In this document: positions 9,620-20,091 of the stretch, in pieces
Numbering within the stretch: position 1 is the stretch's first letter
Layout: each line of letters opens with the position of its first letter
DNA from: Acinetobacter baumannii
Lineage (GTDB): Bacteria > Pseudomonadota > Gammaproteobacteria > Pseudomonadales > Moraxellaceae
Direction of reading: 5' to 3'
Assembly (NCBI RefSeq): GCF_016508585.1
Contig: NZ_JADVOP010000007.1
Location: 83,064-147,063, forward strand
DNA: 64,000 nt
Position numbers and translations under genes: made by a program
The notes under the pieces: model-generated
What the model was told of the DNA's origin: nothing
The model's input: only the letters and a program-made list of their open reading frames with translations
Databases searched by the model: none

Positions 9620-10867
9620 TTAAGCTACCAGCTTTTTCAAATCCTGCGTTAAATCGAGATGATTGGTCGTAGAAAACAGTGCTTTTTTCGCAATCATTTT
9701 TTTCAAATGGCGCATTTCTTTAGCTGCATTGACCGTAATACCTGCCACGATTTTGCCCTCTTTCACGCCAAACATTACAAAACAGTGCTCTGCGGTTTTA
9801 TGTTGATCCATTTCACCACGAATATGCCACTCAGTTGCAGTCATATCACCGGCAAACTGAAAATTAATGTTGAACTGATCGGTCCAAAACCATGCAGGAT
9901 TCGGTACCGGATGTTCAATACCCATGATATGGCGCGCAAAGATAGCCGCTTGTATATTGGCATTTTCCCAGGTTTCAATGCGCTGATATGTTCCATTGGC
10001 ACGCAGTTGAGTCGCAACATCTCCGGCTGCATAAATATCAGGCTGCGAGCTTTGACAATGTTCATTGACTTGAATTGCAGAATCAACCTGTAAACCCGCA
10101 TCGATTGCCAGTTGGGCATTTGGCACAATTCCAATACCATAAATCACCGCATCAGCGCGCAGCTCTTGACCATTTGCAAGATTTACCACGACCTCTTCAC
10201 CATCCACTGTGCGTTCAAGTCGACAGTCCGTAATTTGAGTTTCAAGCTGTACATCTACACCATTTTGACGATGTTGGGACAATAAAAATTCGCTCAATAT
10301 TTGAGGCGAACAGCGTCCCATAACCATCGGTCCCATTTCTATCACTGTCACTTGGCAGTCTTTAGAACGAGCTGATGACGCTAACTCCAATCCAATGACC
10401 CCCCCGCCAATCAGAATGATACGGCGTCCAGGTTGCAGTACTGGAACCAAAGCTTGTGAATCTTCAAGATTACGTAAGGTGTAGACATGTTGTCCCAGTG
10501 CATCAAAACCAGGTAAACGACGTGCAGCCCCCCCTGTTGCAAGTAACAGTTTGTCATATGTGATTACATCACCATTTTTTAACGCTACAGTATGTGCTTC
10601 AGGGTGAATTTTAACGACGCCATTCCCCCGAATGATCTCGACATTCAGTGCTGCCAATTTTTCTTCGGAAAGGATTTCAATCTTGGTTTGTTCAGGCTTC
10701 AGAATGACATCTTTAGATAAAGGAGGACGTTCATAAGGCAAATGGGGTTCATCTCCAATCAGAATTATTCTACCCTGATATTGGTGAGATCGAAGTTCAA
10801 GGACAGCATTTGCACCTGCCTGGCCAGCTCCGACAATAACCACTGTCTGAACAGACTCATGATTCAT
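9620..10867 (-). CDS. hcaD: Ferredoxin reductase component of phenylpropionate dioxygenase
   Basis: A 415-residue FAD/NADH oxidoreductase that passes electrons from NADH to the Rieske ferredoxin. The frame opens 20 residues earlier, but those residues overlap the mhpB stop, and ATG 10867 has an AAGGA ribosome site. An FAD-binding GxGxxG lies at residues 13-18 and an NAD-binding GGGVIG motif in the middle. Family: BphA4/HcaD. It is the last gene of the hcaEFCB-mhpB-hcaD operon. It lies after the ring-cleavage gene rather than directly after hcaB, unlike E. coli, where hcaD follows hcaB. Confidence 0.88.
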   Translation of the reverse strand: MNHESVQTVVIVGAGQAGANAVLELRSHQYQGRIILIGDEPHLPYERPPLSKDVILKPEQTKIEILSEEKLAALNVEIIRGNGVVKIHPEAHTVALKNGDVITYDKLLLATGGAARRLPGFDALGQHVYTLRNLEDSQALVPVLQPGRRIILIGGGVIGLELASSARSKDCQVTVIEMGPMVMGRCSPQILSEFLLSQHRQNGVDVQLETQITDCRLERTVDGEEVVVNLANGQELRADAVIYGIGIVPNAQLAIDAGLQVDSAIQVNEHCQSSQPDIYAAGDVATQLRANGTYQRIETWENANIQAAIFARHIMGIEHPVPNPAWFWTDQFNINFQFAGDMTATEWHIRGEMDQHKTAEHCFVMFGVKEGKIVAGITVNAAKEMRHLKKMIAKKALFSTTNHLDLTQDLKKLVA

Positions 10868-10881
10868 AGGTTTTTTCCTTA

Positions 10882-11847
10882 TTACTTGATTAATTCTGCT
10901 GAAACAATACCGAATCCAGCAATCCACTCACTGATCGGTTCATAACAGTGAACGCACATGTCATAACCTCCTAATTCAGAAAGTGCTGCAAATGCGGCAA
11001 TCCATGATCGAATTTCCTGACCTCCACGTCCGCCCTGTTGACGAATATCTGCTTCAGTCATTTTTTCTATTGCTTTAAAATCAGCATTTTTAAATAACTC
11101 AAGCAAATGCATATCCCATTCAGGATTTAAAGGAACAGAGATTGATTGATCACCTGCTGCCAGCCGCTGTCCTACTGAAATGATTTTCGCCTGACGTGCA
11201 TCACGGGCTGCTTGAGTTGGATAACGCCCACAAATCAAAAACTCTTCAACCTCAGCGGATACAGATCCCATTTGTGGTGTCGGTGGATCATGTGAAAGCC
11301 CACCTGTACCTAAGATGAGTACACGTTCATTTTCAAGATTTAACGATTGAATAAATTGCCCTACAGCACGCCCTAATGCGAGCGTTCGTTGGGTTGTTGG
11401 CATAGGTGCTGCTGCACCATTGACAAAGATGGGGATCGTGGGGTAACGATCCAGTTGCCCTTGACAGAGAAAATGCAAAGGCTGTGTGACCCCATGGTCT
11501 GCCTGCATGCGATAAGAATATGCAATGTCTACCCCCTCATCCAATACTTTTCGCACTAACTCTACTGCCGTATGTTCAGGTACATTCAGTTTGAGATTGC
11601 CTTTACCATAATCCCAGTCACCCGCAGCAGTCGCACGAATTCCAACACAAAAAGAAGGCATCAGATCATAGAAAAAACCGTTAAAGTGATCAGGCCCAAA
11701 ACTAATGATCAATGTAGGCTGATAGGCTTCCACATCCTGAGCCAACTTTTCAAAAGTTGATCGAACAGCATCCTCTTGGCGCTTGTCGGCAGGCGATGCA
11801 AACTCCATAAGTGGACTATGCGAAGCACAAATAAGTTTAACGCTCAT
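10882..11847 (-). CDS. mhpB: 2,3-dihydroxyphenylpropionate 1,2-dioxygenase (extradiol, class III)
   Basis: A 321-residue extradiol dioxygenase. From established MhpB chemistry it opens the catechol ring of 2,3-dihydroxyphenylpropionate or its cinnamate analogue. The sequence follows E. coli MhpB (314 aa) along its whole length, with His118 (QADHGV) and His186 (GGLSHDPP) as catalytic histidines. The frame is open 17 residues further, but ATG 11847 has a GGAG site 7 nt upstream and gives the family's N-terminus. Placing mhpB inside the hca operon couples dioxygenation directly to ring cleavage. Confidence 0.92.
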   Translation of the reverse strand: MSVKLICASHSPLMEFASPADKRQEDAVRSTFEKLAQDVEAYQPTLIISFGPDHFNGFFYDLMPSFCVGIRATAAGDWDYGKGNLKLNVPEHTAVELVRKVLDEGVDIAYSYRMQADHGVTQPLHFLCQGQLDRYPTIPIFVNGAAAPMPTTQRTLALGRAVGQFIQSLNLENERVLILGTGGLSHDPPTPQMGSVSAEVEEFLICGRYPTQAARDARQAKIISVGQRLAAGDQSISVPLNPEWDMHLLELFKNADFKAIEKMTEADIRQQGGRGGQEIRSWIAAFAALSELGGYDMCVHCYEPISEWIAGFGIVSAELIK

Positions 11848-11906
11848 GTTTAACTCCGAAACAGAAGGCTGTACTGAAATGCCAGTTGCCTTTTTCATCC
11901 TTTAAA

Positions 11907-12722
11907 TCAGTGGTCAAAAAAACCTGCGCGAGGTTGACGTAACCCACGGATTCCCAGACCACATTCAGCATTGATTAACACCCCAGTCAATGGACGATTA
12001 TTGGAGCGTGAGGCGAGCAGTACATAACTTCCCGTCATGTCTTCAGGTTCAGGCAAGAAATTTAAAGGCATGCCTCGTGCAATTTTTTCTGGATCACGTG
12101 CGTCCAAGAGTCCTAAATTTTCTTGTCCTAAAGACGCAGCACCTTTGATATTTACATTCATACCAGAAGGTGCAACTGCGTTAACTCGGATTTTGGGCGC
12201 AAGTTCATAAGCCAATTCTTTCATTACGCCCACCCCTGCATGTTTGGAAGCGGTATAAATCGGACCACCACCAGCCGAATAGAGGGCTGAATTTGATAAG
12301 GTAAAGATGATCGAACCCTCGGATTTGACCAGTTCATCTAAAGCAGCTTTAGCGCCTAAAATCAGCGATTTGGTGTTAATTCCCATAATTTCATCAAAAG
12401 CGGTTTCTAGCTGTGCACCACTCATATGCACGATATCTGCATAATGATCCCAGATGCCCGCATTCCCAATGAAACAATCCAATTTACCAAAACGCGCCAC
12501 TGTGGCTTCAACTGCACGAACGTTATCTGCAAACAGCGCAACATCGCCCACAATCGTTTCAACCTGATCACCAAAGCGTTGCTTTAAAAGATCTACTTTT
12601 GCTTGGGAACGTTGGAGTACCGCAACTTTTGCACCTTCCGCCAAAAAGCGCTCAACCAGTGCTAAGCCCAAACCAGAACCTCCGCCCGTGATCAGGGCGA
12701 CTTCACCTTCAAGCCATCCCAT
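11907..12722 (-). CDS. hcaB: cis-dihydrodiol dehydrogenase (SDR family)
   Basis: A 271-residue short-chain dehydrogenase that oxidises the cis-dihydrodiol made by HcaEFCD to the catechol, making NADH. The dinucleotide-binding GGGSGLG is at residues 13-19, the NAG motif at 87-89 and the catalytic Tyr156-x3-Lys160 in YTASK. It matches E. coli HcaB along its full length (FIGNAGIWDH is shared). It sits between the ferredoxin gene and mhpB in the same operon. Confidence 0.93.
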   Translation of the reverse strand: MGWLEGEVALITGGGSGLGLALVERFLAEGAKVAVLQRSQAKVDLLKQRFGDQVETIVGDVALFADNVRAVEATVARFGKLDCFIGNAGIWDHYADIVHMSGAQLETAFDEIMGINTKSLILGAKAALDELVKSEGSIIFTLSNSALYSAGGGPIYTASKHAGVGVMKELAYELAPKIRVNAVAPSGMNVNIKGAASLGQENLGLLDARDPEKIARGMPLNFLPEPEDMTGSYVLLASRSNNRPLTGVLINAECGLGIRGLRQPRAGFFDH

Positions 12723-12724
12723 AT

Positions 12725-13051
12725 CTAAGCTCCAGCCATCTCTACATATACTGCACCGTCTTCAATCACTACGGGAAAAACTTGAATCGCATCAGTTGCA
12801 GGCAAACACAAGGCTTGACCTGTTTTTAAACAGAATCGAGCTGAATGCAATGGACATTCCACGGTTCCATCATCTTCTAAATAGCCTTCTGACATTGAGG
12901 CATTGCCATGTGAGCAACGGTCATTCATGGCAAAAAACTCCCCTCCATTATTGAAGACTGCCAGCGCCTCGATTCCATTGACATGGCAAGCGACTTTAAG
13001 CGCTTCACCCTCATCCAATTCATCAATTTGGCATACAAAAATCTTGTTCAT
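12725..13051 (-). CDS. hcaC: Rieske ferredoxin of phenylpropionate dioxygenase
   Basis: A 108-residue soluble Rieske [2Fe-2S] protein. The cluster ligands are Cys46/His48 (CSH) and Cys66/His69 (CPLH), spaced as in the family. It carries electrons from HcaD to the oxygenase. The start codon shares a base with the stop of hcaF and the gene ends 2 bp before hcaB, consistent with tight operon coupling. Confidence 0.93.
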   Translation of the reverse strand: MNKIFVCQIDELDEGEALKVACHVNGIEALAVFNNGGEFFAMNDRCSHGNASMSEGYLEDDGTVECPLHSARFCLKTGQALCLPATDAIQVFPVVIEDGAVYVEMAGA

Positions 13052-13569
13052 TAGAAAAATACACTCAAGTTGTGAGAGTTATAAGTCACTTGGTCTAAGG
13101 TGATCTTGCGATTAAAAATTTGGAATCCCAAACCACCGGAAACCTTCCGAAGCTTGTCATGGCGCTTACCGCAATAGATCGTCACATCTTTTTCTTTCTG
13201 AGTACGATAGAGTAGATATGTCACGTATACGTCATATTCATCAACAACATCTGTAGGCTCAACAATAATATTAGAAACCATATGGGTAGTTCTTGATGGA
13301 GGTTCCTCAGCCCAAGCCATACCGGTTTCAAGCCGTGCTATGCGACGCTCCAATAAATGTTTATTGTCATTGAAAACCCAAGTGGTTGGCGGTTCGACTG
13401 AACGGCGACGATCACGGGTTTGTGCGTTCGGTGTGGTTCTTAAGGTATAAGAAACATCTTCGGCAAAAATTGCCAACCAATCCCTAAATTTCCAATCATC
13501 AAGTAATTTGGCTTCACGATATAAAAATTGGCTGATTTGATGTTGAAGCTCCAAGCTCACTAGACTCAT
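13051..13569 (-). CDS. hcaF: Phenylpropionate dioxygenase small (beta) subunit
   Basis: A 172-residue ring-hydroxylating dioxygenase beta subunit, of the cystatin-like fold with an early [18 protein letters not shown] helix and the C-terminal [17 protein letters not shown] strand typical of the family. It has a structural role in the alpha3-beta3 oxygenase and holds no cofactor. It overlaps hcaE by 4 nt. Confidence 0.92.
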   Translation of the reverse strand: MSLVSLELQHQISQFLYREAKLLDDWKFRDWLAIFAEDVSYTLRTTPNAQTRDRRRSVEPPTTWVFNDNKHLLERRIARLETGMAWAEEPPSRTTHMVSNIIVEPTDVVDEYDVYVTYLLYRTQKEKDVTIYCGKRHDKLRKVSGGLGFQIFNRKITLDQVTYNSHNLSVFF

Positions 13570-14933
13570 TTGATAAGCTCCTGTTCATAAGCATCTGCAG
13601 CAGCTTCAACGTCTTCCCATTTTTCATGAATCAGTAAATCTGCCCAACGTCGATACATTCCACGTGCTGCGGTTTCTGAAAAAATATAATTGGTGATGCC
13701 TGGAATACCATCTTCTCGGACTTTTTCATTGCCGAGTCCCATTTCCATGATCAAACGGTTGTTACGCGCTTTATAACCGCGCAATACTTTCTGAATCTCA
13801 ATCCAGTTTTCAGAGTCATCCTGTTCCAGAAAACCTGCTGGACCAAACGCCCGTGTTGCAGAACGTTCAAATGCTTCTTTGACTTCTTGAGAAGCCTCCG
13901 CATCAGCAATACAAAATGCCCAAACTTCAGTTTTATTCGGTCCTCTTGGATGCCATACTCGAAGTGTCGCGGTTCCGTTTAACCAAGACATGGTTGGGAA
14001 CATGGTATTGTGACCTGCCAGACGTAAAGCTCGAACCTCGCCTAAACGTGCTTTAACTTCTTCAAAGGTTTCACGAAAATAGTTCGCTACTTCGCCATCG
14101 ACCCATACGTTTGCATCGGGCTTTTCAGTAAAGAAGAATCCTGAACCATGTCCTCTTGAGCCATATTGAATCGCATCTTTTGCGGTTTCCCAGACTGGAC
14201 GAGCCGTTTGCGCAGTCCCCAATTGCTTAGATGCATCATCATCTGGTTTTGCTCCAAGAACTTGGATTGCAGAAGCATGAGAAAACAATGCATGGTATTG
14301 ATCAGATGCAAACTGTTCTGCGGCAAATTTCCAATTACATTCGATTTCCCATTTGTGTACGCCACCGATGATTTCTGTTCCCCCTGGACGACGGTCAATC
14401 ACGCCATCCAAATACCAGGCAATATCCCCCATGTAATCAATTAAATCGGGAGTAGATTCATCCCAGCAGCCAAAAATCAAGCCTTTGTAGGATTCAACAC
14501 GATTTACTTCAATCAACCCCCAATGTTCCTTACAGGCGCCTTGAGGAAAAGCACGGTCTTCTAAAGGAATATCTTTAAGTGAACCGTCTACCCCGTAAGA
14601 CCAACCATGATAAGGACAAGTAAATGCACGTGTGTTACCACAGTCAGCAAAGCTAACGCGCATTGAACGGTGACGGCATTGATTCAAAAGTGCTTTGATT
14701 GAGCCATCTTTTTGACGGACGACAATAATCGGGTCTTCACCCATGTAAGTATTGAAAAAATCACCTGCTTTAGGAATTTGGCTTTCATGGCAAAGGAATA
14801 ACCAAGTACGACCGAATATTCGTTCAAGTTCGAGTTCGTATAGTTCTGGATCTGTATAGATCGATGGCGAGATACGTCCATTTTGTGCATCGACTAAAGC
14901 GTCGATTTCACGCACATCAATTTTTCCACTCAT
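13566..14933 (-). CDS. hcaE: Phenylpropionate dioxygenase large (alpha) subunit
   Basis: The 455-residue catalytic subunit. The Rieske cluster is bound by Cys86, His88, Cys106 and His109, and mononuclear iron by His214 and His219 (DQYHALFSH) plus a downstream Asp. In E. coli this enzyme adds O2 to 3-phenylpropionate and cinnamate. The ligands show a functional ring-hydroxylating oxygenase; the substrate is inferred from similarity to HcaE and from the mhp genes nearby. It is the first gene of the operon and diverges from the hcaR-like gene. Confidence 0.92.
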   Translation of the reverse strand: MSGKIDVREIDALVDAQNGRISPSIYTDPELYELELERIFGRTWLFLCHESQIPKAGDFFNTYMGEDPIIVVRQKDGSIKALLNQCRHRSMRVSFADCGNTRAFTCPYHGWSYGVDGSLKDIPLEDRAFPQGACKEHWGLIEVNRVESYKGLIFGCWDESTPDLIDYMGDIAWYLDGVIDRRPGGTEIIGGVHKWEIECNWKFAAEQFASDQYHALFSHASAIQVLGAKPDDDASKQLGTAQTARPVWETAKDAIQYGSRGHGSGFFFTEKPDANVWVDGEVANYFRETFEEVKARLGEVRALRLAGHNTMFPTMSWLNGTATLRVWHPRGPNKTEVWAFCIADAEASQEVKEAFERSATRAFGPAGFLEQDDSENWIEIQKVLRGYKARNNRLIMEMGLGNEKVREDGIPGITNYIFSETAARGMYRRWADLLIHEKWEDVEAAADAYEQELIK

Positions 14934-15215
14934 GAAAGCTCTCCTGCGACAAACGTGGGGTCATACATAAATTGACTCAACTTTGCACAAATCATCGCTG
15001 TTGAAATGAGCTTTAGGGAAATATTTATTTTGTTTTAATTAATATGTTTTATGAATTATTCCTCAGATGATTTTCTATATTAAAATAGCAATGGGTTTTA
15101 ATAGTTCATTTATTTTCTAAATACTACAATCATCTTCACCTCATCATTGTTTATAGATTATACTCTTGCGAAATCTTAGTAAGACATTTTTTGGATTATT
15201 CTTTGGACGAGTTAT
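14934..15215. promoter_or_regulatory. hcaE / hcaR divergent control region
   Basis: These 282 bp between the divergent operon and its LysR-type regulator should hold both promoters and the HcaR binding site. The stretch is A+T-rich; no unambiguous LysR box or promoter pair could be fixed by eye. Confidence 0.5.
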
Positions 15216-16121
15216 ATGGAATTACGACACCTAAGATATTTCATTACTGTGGCTGAAGAACTTAACTTCAGTAAAGCAGCATTGAGACTTTATACCGCAC
15301 AACCCTCACTCAGCCAGCAGATCAAAGATCTTGAAGAAGATGTGGGTGTAAAGCTTTTACATCGGACAAAAAGAAAAGTTGAATTGACTGAAGAAGGTGC
15401 TGTTTTTCTTGAGCAAGCGCGGCTGACTTTGGCACAAGCAGACAAAGCTGTTGCTATGGCAAGACAAGTATCCAAGGCGAAACAACAATTACTACGTATC
15501 GGCTTTGTTCCCGTTGCTGAGATGAAAGTTTTTCCTTATGTCCTACCCAATTTAAGGGTGCAAAATCCTGACTTAAAAATTGAGTTGTTGAGTTTAAATA
15601 ATCTTGAACAGATGCGCGCTATTAAAAAGGGTGAGTTAGATATCAGCTTTACCCGTCATAACTTTCATAATGATGAAATTGAAAGCAAGTTCGTATTACG
15701 TGAACCACTGATTTTTATTTTACCTAAAGACCACCCATTGGCAAAATATGAACGCATTCCAGTGAAAGCTTTAAATGGGATTGATTTTATTATCCCGGCA
15801 GAAGAACAGTCAGGTACTTTACACAATACGATTCTGGATTTTGCCAAACAGCATCATATTGAATTCAACATTGTTCAAAAAGCAGATAATATTCTATTTA
15901 ATATCAACTCGATTGGAATGGGATTGGGCTGTACCATTCTGCCAGGCTATATCGCCCCCTTAACCATGAGTAACACCATCATTCGACCTTTAGATGTTGA
16001 ACTCCCCTATTTGGACTTGTATGTCAGTTATAGAAAAAACGGCAGTGCTGTAGCAGTACAAAAATTTATCGCCTTACTCACCAAAGTGTTTTATCTCGAC
16101 ATTAACCGTTCGGATGCTTAA
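15216..16121 (+). CDS. hcaR: LysR-type regulator of the phenylpropionate operon
   Basis: A 301-residue LysR protein with the N-terminal winged helix-turn-helix (ELRHLRYFITVAEELNFSKAA) and an effector-binding domain. It tracks E. coli HcaR closely, including the IGFVPVAEMK start of the effector domain and the IGMGLGCTILPGY segment. In E. coli, HcaR activates hcaE in response to phenylpropionate or cinnamate. Divergence from hcaE is the same here. It is the only regulator seen in the cluster; there is no IclR-type mhpR. Confidence 0.88.
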   Translation: MELRHLRYFITVAEELNFSKAALRLYTAQPSLSQQIKDLEEDVGVKLLHRTKRKVELTEEGAVFLEQARLTLAQADKAVAMARQVSKAKQQLLRIGFVPVAEMKVFPYVLPNLRVQNPDLKIELLSLNNLEQMRAIKKGELDISFTRHNFHNDEIESKFVLREPLIFILPKDHPLAKYERIPVKALNGIDFIIPAEEQSGTLHNTILDFAKQHHIEFNIVQKADNILFNINSIGMGLGCTILPGYIAPLTMSNTIIRPLDVELPYLDLYVSYRKNGSAVAVQKFIALLTKVFYLDINRSDA

Positions 16122-16171
16122 GCCTTAATGAAATCCGCTGTTTTTAAGTCGGCTGTAAATACCCCTTGCCA

Positions 16172-16200
16172 CACCATTATTTCTTCCCCGAATAATGGTG
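16172..16200. repeat. 10-bp inverted repeat after hcaR
   Basis: CACCATTATT (16172-16181) and AATAATGGTG (16191-16200) surround a 9-nt loop, 51 bp after the hcaR stop. No T tract follows, so it is at best a weak terminator; it could also be a protein site. Confidence 0.45.
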
Positions 16201-16411
16201 GCGAATCTAAAACCCAGATCCTCACCAAGTTATCCGATACAGTCCTTTTACCCTCATTTTAAATGCTAAGAGAGTACTTGGGAAAAGTCTCTTTGGCGGT
16301 TGATCATGCTACAGTTAGATAGCCAGACTACAACTTAAGTCTAATCATCTGATCAGGTTTCAGCTAAGATACTGCTGAATATCACAACAATACTCCCAGA
16401 GGTTGAATACT

Positions 16412-17083
16412 GTGGCTCTATCAACATTTCACCATATTCGTTCTGGTATTCGATCTCGCCCCTACTTCTTTATCGCTTTTCTCTTCACCATGATGTTGTA
16501 TGTTGTATTTGGTTTTATTACAGATTGGTCTTGGTCAACACGACTGTTATCCAGTTGGAACATTGCAGTCATGATCTATCTGCTGCTTACCCTGAAAACA
16601 CTGTGGTCGACCTCTCAAGCACATATTCTCAAACGAGCACAGCAACAAGATGCCAGTAAGTGGATCATTTTACTTTTAGTTATTTTTGCTTTGGTCATGT
16701 GCTTTATTGCCATCGTGATTGAACTTACCCATATGCCACATCATACTTTATCTAAATTTGGGCATTTGGTTTTGGCAATCTTAACCATTATTTCTGCGTG
16801 GTTATTTATGCACACAGTTTTTGCAATTCATTATGCCCATGACTATTATTTAGCAGTAGCAAAACATCAACAAGGAGGGTTGGACTTTCCCCAAACTCCT
16901 GAACCAACTTATCCTGATTTTTTATATTTTAGTTATGTGATTGGTACTTCTGCACAAACTGCAGATGTGTCGATTACATCTCGCCCAATGCGTGTTTTAA
17001 ATATTTTACATATCCTGCTGGCATATGGATTCAATACCACCATTTTAGCCATCTGTATCAATGTTGCTGCAAGTTTGATTTAA
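16412..17083 (+). CDS. DUF1345 inner-membrane protein
   Basis: About 223 residues with five hydrophobic segments, of the DUF1345 family. The frame starts at TTG 16403, but an AGAGG element at 16398-16402 sits right before it and has proper spacing to GTG 16412, so GTG is preferred. The family has no known activity. It lies between hcaR and the mhpC terminator and has no obvious role in the aromatic pathway. Confidence 0.7.
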   Translation: MALSTFHHIRSGIRSRPYFFIAFLFTMMLYVVFGFITDWSWSTRLLSSWNIAVMIYLLLTLKTLWSTSQAHILKRAQQQDASKWIILLLVIFALVMCFIAIVIELTHMPHHTLSKFGHLVLAILTIISAWLFMHTVFAIHYAHDYYLAVAKHQQGGLDFPQTPEPTYPDFLYFSYVIGTSAQTADVSITSRPMRVLNILHILLAYGFNTTILAICINVAASLI

Positions 17084-17116
17084 TTGTTCATGGACGGGGA
17101 TCTAGCATTTCCACAT

Positions 17117-17147
17117 AAAACGCCTGATGTATGTCATCAGGCGTTTT
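17117..17147. terminator. Bidirectional terminator between DUF1345 gene and mhpC
   Basis: A 13-bp perfect stem (17117-17129 with 17135-17147) with AAAA and TTTT ends and a 5-nt loop, lying between two convergent genes. Confidence 0.88.
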
Positions 17148-17217
17148 AAGAAAATCACACTTTACATTTTTTTAGGCAAATACAATAACTGTGGATTAAA
17201 TACTACAATTGGTCAAA

Positions 17218-18078
17218 TTACTTGATGCCGCGTGCAGCCAAATAATCTTTAATGACTGTATTGAACTCTTCTGCTTTTTCAACTTGTGACCAATGTCCAC
17301 ACTGACTAAAAATGTGCGCATCTGCATGGGGAACCGTGTTTAAAATATCCCAGGAACGTGATACTGGAATCACCACATCCTGTACTCCATGTATCAATAA
17401 CACAGGCACAGTAATGTCTTTCATTTTTTCAAAGTCCAAAGGAAATTCAAAACGATCACGGTCACGTGCAGCCACCACATCCATTAAGCGAGCAGAAGCA
17501 TAATCATTTTTTGCTGCTTCAAAACGAACCTTTACCAATTCATCAGTGATTAATGATTTATCCACCACAAACATCGACAACGTATTTTTGATCCCTTCTT
17601 CACTCAGAACTGGATTGGCATGGGCCTTCAATGCGGCAGTTTGTTGAGCTCCACCCGTCCCCATTGAAACAATTCCAAGCACACGTTCTGGATAATCCAA
17701 GACCATTTGAAAAGCCAACCATCCCCCTAAAGAGTTTCCAACCAACCATGTTTTTTCAATGCCCAATGCATCTAGAGTACGTATCGCATGATCTACCCAA
17801 GCGCGAATACCATAAGCTGTATTGGGCGCAACAACGGTCTGTCCGTATCCAATGGAATCAATGGCAATACAACGTGCCTGTTCACCAATCTGAGGAAGGT
17901 TCAACCACCAATTGGCTGCGGCTGAAACACCTGTACCTGAACCATGTAAAAAAAGTATCGGTGTACCCTTACCCACTTCGTGATAGTGAGTTAATTCACC
18001 ATCGGCTGTTTCAATCCATTTATCCTCTAAACCAAAAAAAGTATCTGTTTGATAATTCGGGATTTGTACAGTGCTCAT
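17218..18078 (-). CDS. mhpC: 2-hydroxy-6-oxonona-2,4-dienedioate hydrolase (alpha/beta hydrolase)
   Basis: A 286-residue C-C bond hydrolase that splits the ring-fission product made by MhpB into 2-hydroxypenta-2,4-dienoate and succinate (or fumarate). The catalytic triad is Ser116 (GNSLGG), Asp234 (GVQDVV) and His262 (CGHWSQ); the oxyanion region is LHGSGTG at 45-50. ATG 18078 has an AGGAAG site, so the six extra upstream residues of the open frame are not used. It forms its own transcription unit, separated from the mhpDFE operon by the porin gene. Other meta-fission hydrolases are similar, so the exact substrate is inferred from context. Confidence 0.88.
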   Translation of the reverse strand: MSTVQIPNYQTDTFFGLEDKWIETADGELTHYHEVGKGTPILFLHGSGTGVSAAANWWLNLPQIGEQARCIAIDSIGYGQTVVAPNTAYGIRAWVDHAIRTLDALGIEKTWLVGNSLGGWLAFQMVLDYPERVLGIVSMGTGGAQQTAALKAHANPVLSEEGIKNTLSMFVVDKSLITDELVKVRFEAAKNDYASARLMDVVAARDRDRFEFPLDFEKMKDITVPVLLIHGVQDVVIPVSRSWDILNTVPHADAHIFSQCGHWSQVEKAEEFNTVIKDYLAARGIK

Positions 18079-18318
18079 CACTACTTCCTCATACAACCTG
18101 ATCTATGGGCTGAATCCATCTAAAAACGCATCTATACAGATTCAAAAGTTTGCTCTAAAACTTAATCTTACCTGTCTATGAAGCTAAAATTGATACTTAA
18201 TAACGATGACAATCAACAAAAAAACGATAATTTAAACATTTGTTTTTAAAAAATTTATTTAAATTATACCAAGTTAAAGGAGTGCTACTTATGCAACCCT
18301 CCTTTACATTGGAGATCA

Positions 18319-19611
18319 TTAAAAACGATAGCTATAACTGGTTGCTACACGATGCTCCTGCAAATCGACAAATCCAGGAACATTGGCATAATTCACATTG
18401 ATGTACATCCATTGAAAACCCAGACCTTTCAGTTTTCCCTCAGGAATTACATAATTTACAATAAGATTATCTTCCTGCTCTTTGCCCCGGGTTCCATTGT
18501 TATTTTTAATGTTTGAACCATCATAGTGGCGAGCAGTCACAGTTAAACCTTGAGCAATGGTGTCTTTAAAATCATAGGTATACCCGAGACTCCAAGAACG
18601 TTCATCTTTGCGGATAAAACTGGCAACTGACCAATTGACCAAATAAGGTTGTGGCACCCAGCCGGAAAGGGTCGGAAACATTGCATTCACATTGCCCGTC
18701 TCGCCAAAGATTTGTTGATAGCCGACATCAACACTGTGCTGATCAAATGTCCAAGCGCCTTTGAGTGAAAGTGCCTGATTATCGATTGCACCATAAATCG
18801 CATCCCCTGAGTCCTGGTGATCAAAATAGCGGACATGTGCTGCAAGTTTATGCTGTTCATTGATCTGTTTATTTACAGCAATGCCGAGATAATGCTGGCG
18901 ATAAATATTCTCAACATCAGCATAGAAATAACTCGCAGTGAGATCAGGGCGAAATTGATAATCAATCCCTGCAATCCACATTCCTTTACTTGTACCCGAA
19001 TGCACTTTGCCTTGATCGGTGTTCAACTCATTTGGCCATAAACCAAAGTCATGCACCTGATTTTCATAGCGTGCATTGACACCATTTAAATAGGCTAAGG
19101 TGAGTTTGCTATCTTTAAGTTCTTTTGATTCCAACCAAGCCCCTTCAAATGTGGTGAGTAACTGACGGGATGGATCAAAATGTACAACAGGAGACACGGG
19201 CAGGATTTCACCTATCTTTAATTCAGTTTGGCTGATTTTGGCTTTCAGTGTTGCCCCAAACTTAGCATTATCGCGTGCTTGATGCCTATCATGGTAATCA
19301 AACGGCATGACATAATCGTTATCACCTCGATCTCCACTCAAACGGAGTGCATATTGGGCTAAAACATCAACCCCAACTTTTAAAGGACCCAGCTCTGCAT
19401 AACCCGATTTAGCATCAAGTGTGACTGCTTGCGACCAACTGCCAAAGTCCTGTGGTTTGCTGCTATTGGGCTGATCTAATTGACGATCCAAAAAGAAATT
19501 TCGAAATTTAAGCTGAACTTGACGATCATCAATAAAGTCTGCATAAGCTACAGACGTCCCTAATACTGTTGTTACAGTACATATTGCTATCCATAATGAT
19601 TGACGACGCAT
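18319..19611 (-). CDS. OprD-family outer-membrane porin
   Basis: About 430 residues from ATG 19611, with a signal peptide ending SVAYA and a mature start at DFIDDRQVQLKFRNFF, the standard N-terminus of OprD/OccK porins. The body alternates beta strands and the C-terminal residue is Phe, as needed for outer-membrane assembly. OprD-type porins take up small carboxylates. Standing inside the phenylpropionate cluster, it is probably the entry route for the aromatic acid. No inner-membrane carrier gene is seen here. Confidence 0.88.
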   Translation of the reverse strand: MRRQSLWIAICTVTTVLGTSVAYADFIDDRQVQLKFRNFFLDRQLDQPNSSKPQDFGSWSQAVTLDAKSGYAELGPLKVGVDVLAQYALRLSGDRGDNDYVMPFDYHDRHQARDNAKFGATLKAKISQTELKIGEILPVSPVVHFDPSRQLLTTFEGAWLESKELKDSKLTLAYLNGVNARYENQVHDFGLWPNELNTDQGKVHSGTSKGMWIAGIDYQFRPDLTASYFYADVENIYRQHYLGIAVNKQINEQHKLAAHVRYFDHQDSGDAIYGAIDNQALSLKGAWTFDQHSVDVGYQQIFGETGNVNAMFPTLSGWVPQPYLVNWSVASFIRKDERSWSLGYTYDFKDTIAQGLTVTARHYDGSNIKNNNGTRGKEQEDNLIVNYVIPEGKLKGLGFQWMYINVNYANVPGFVDLQEHRVATSYSYRF

Positions 19612-20043
19612 GATTGTTTTCCATTCAAACAAAATTCATTCCGCCATCTTGCGCAACTCCATGTATGGAAAAAATCAGACTACAGTATGATGAATTCGAC
19701 ATTTAATCATCAGTTGCGGGTTTAATTATTTTCAGGCACTTTTTTTAATACTTTTTAGCAATAAGCCAGCTAAAGACCATATTGCATTTAATGATTTTAA
19801 ACTAAAAATAATCTTTCATTTATCGTTAAAATCCAGACATATTCTTAAAATATAAAATTCATTAGTGTTTTTATGTTTAACACGAATTTTAAAATACTGG
19901 TTTTCATCTACTTATTTATAAGAAATAGCGTTTATATTAAATAAATAAACGATATTTAAAACAGCAAACCAATCCAGTCAGACAAGCATTATTTTGATGT
20001 TTTATTCCTTTCACTACATCATCAAAAAGTTTTGCTGATGATT
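19612..20043. other. Intergenic region upstream of the porin
   Basis: No gene is seen in this very A+T-rich stretch. It should hold the porin promoter near its left end; nothing else stands out before the terminator at 20044. Confidence 0.5.
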
Positions 20044-20082
20044 GACAATAAAAAACGCCCGATCTGGGCGTTTTTTATTGTC
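20044..20082. terminator. mhpDFE operon terminator
   Basis: A 17-bp perfect stem (20044-20060 with 20066-20082), with A and T runs built in and a 5-nt loop, lying 9 bp past the mhpE stop. The run of T on the minus strand makes it a strong terminator for mhpE. Confidence 0.92.
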
Positions 20083-20091
20083 CAAAGAGGC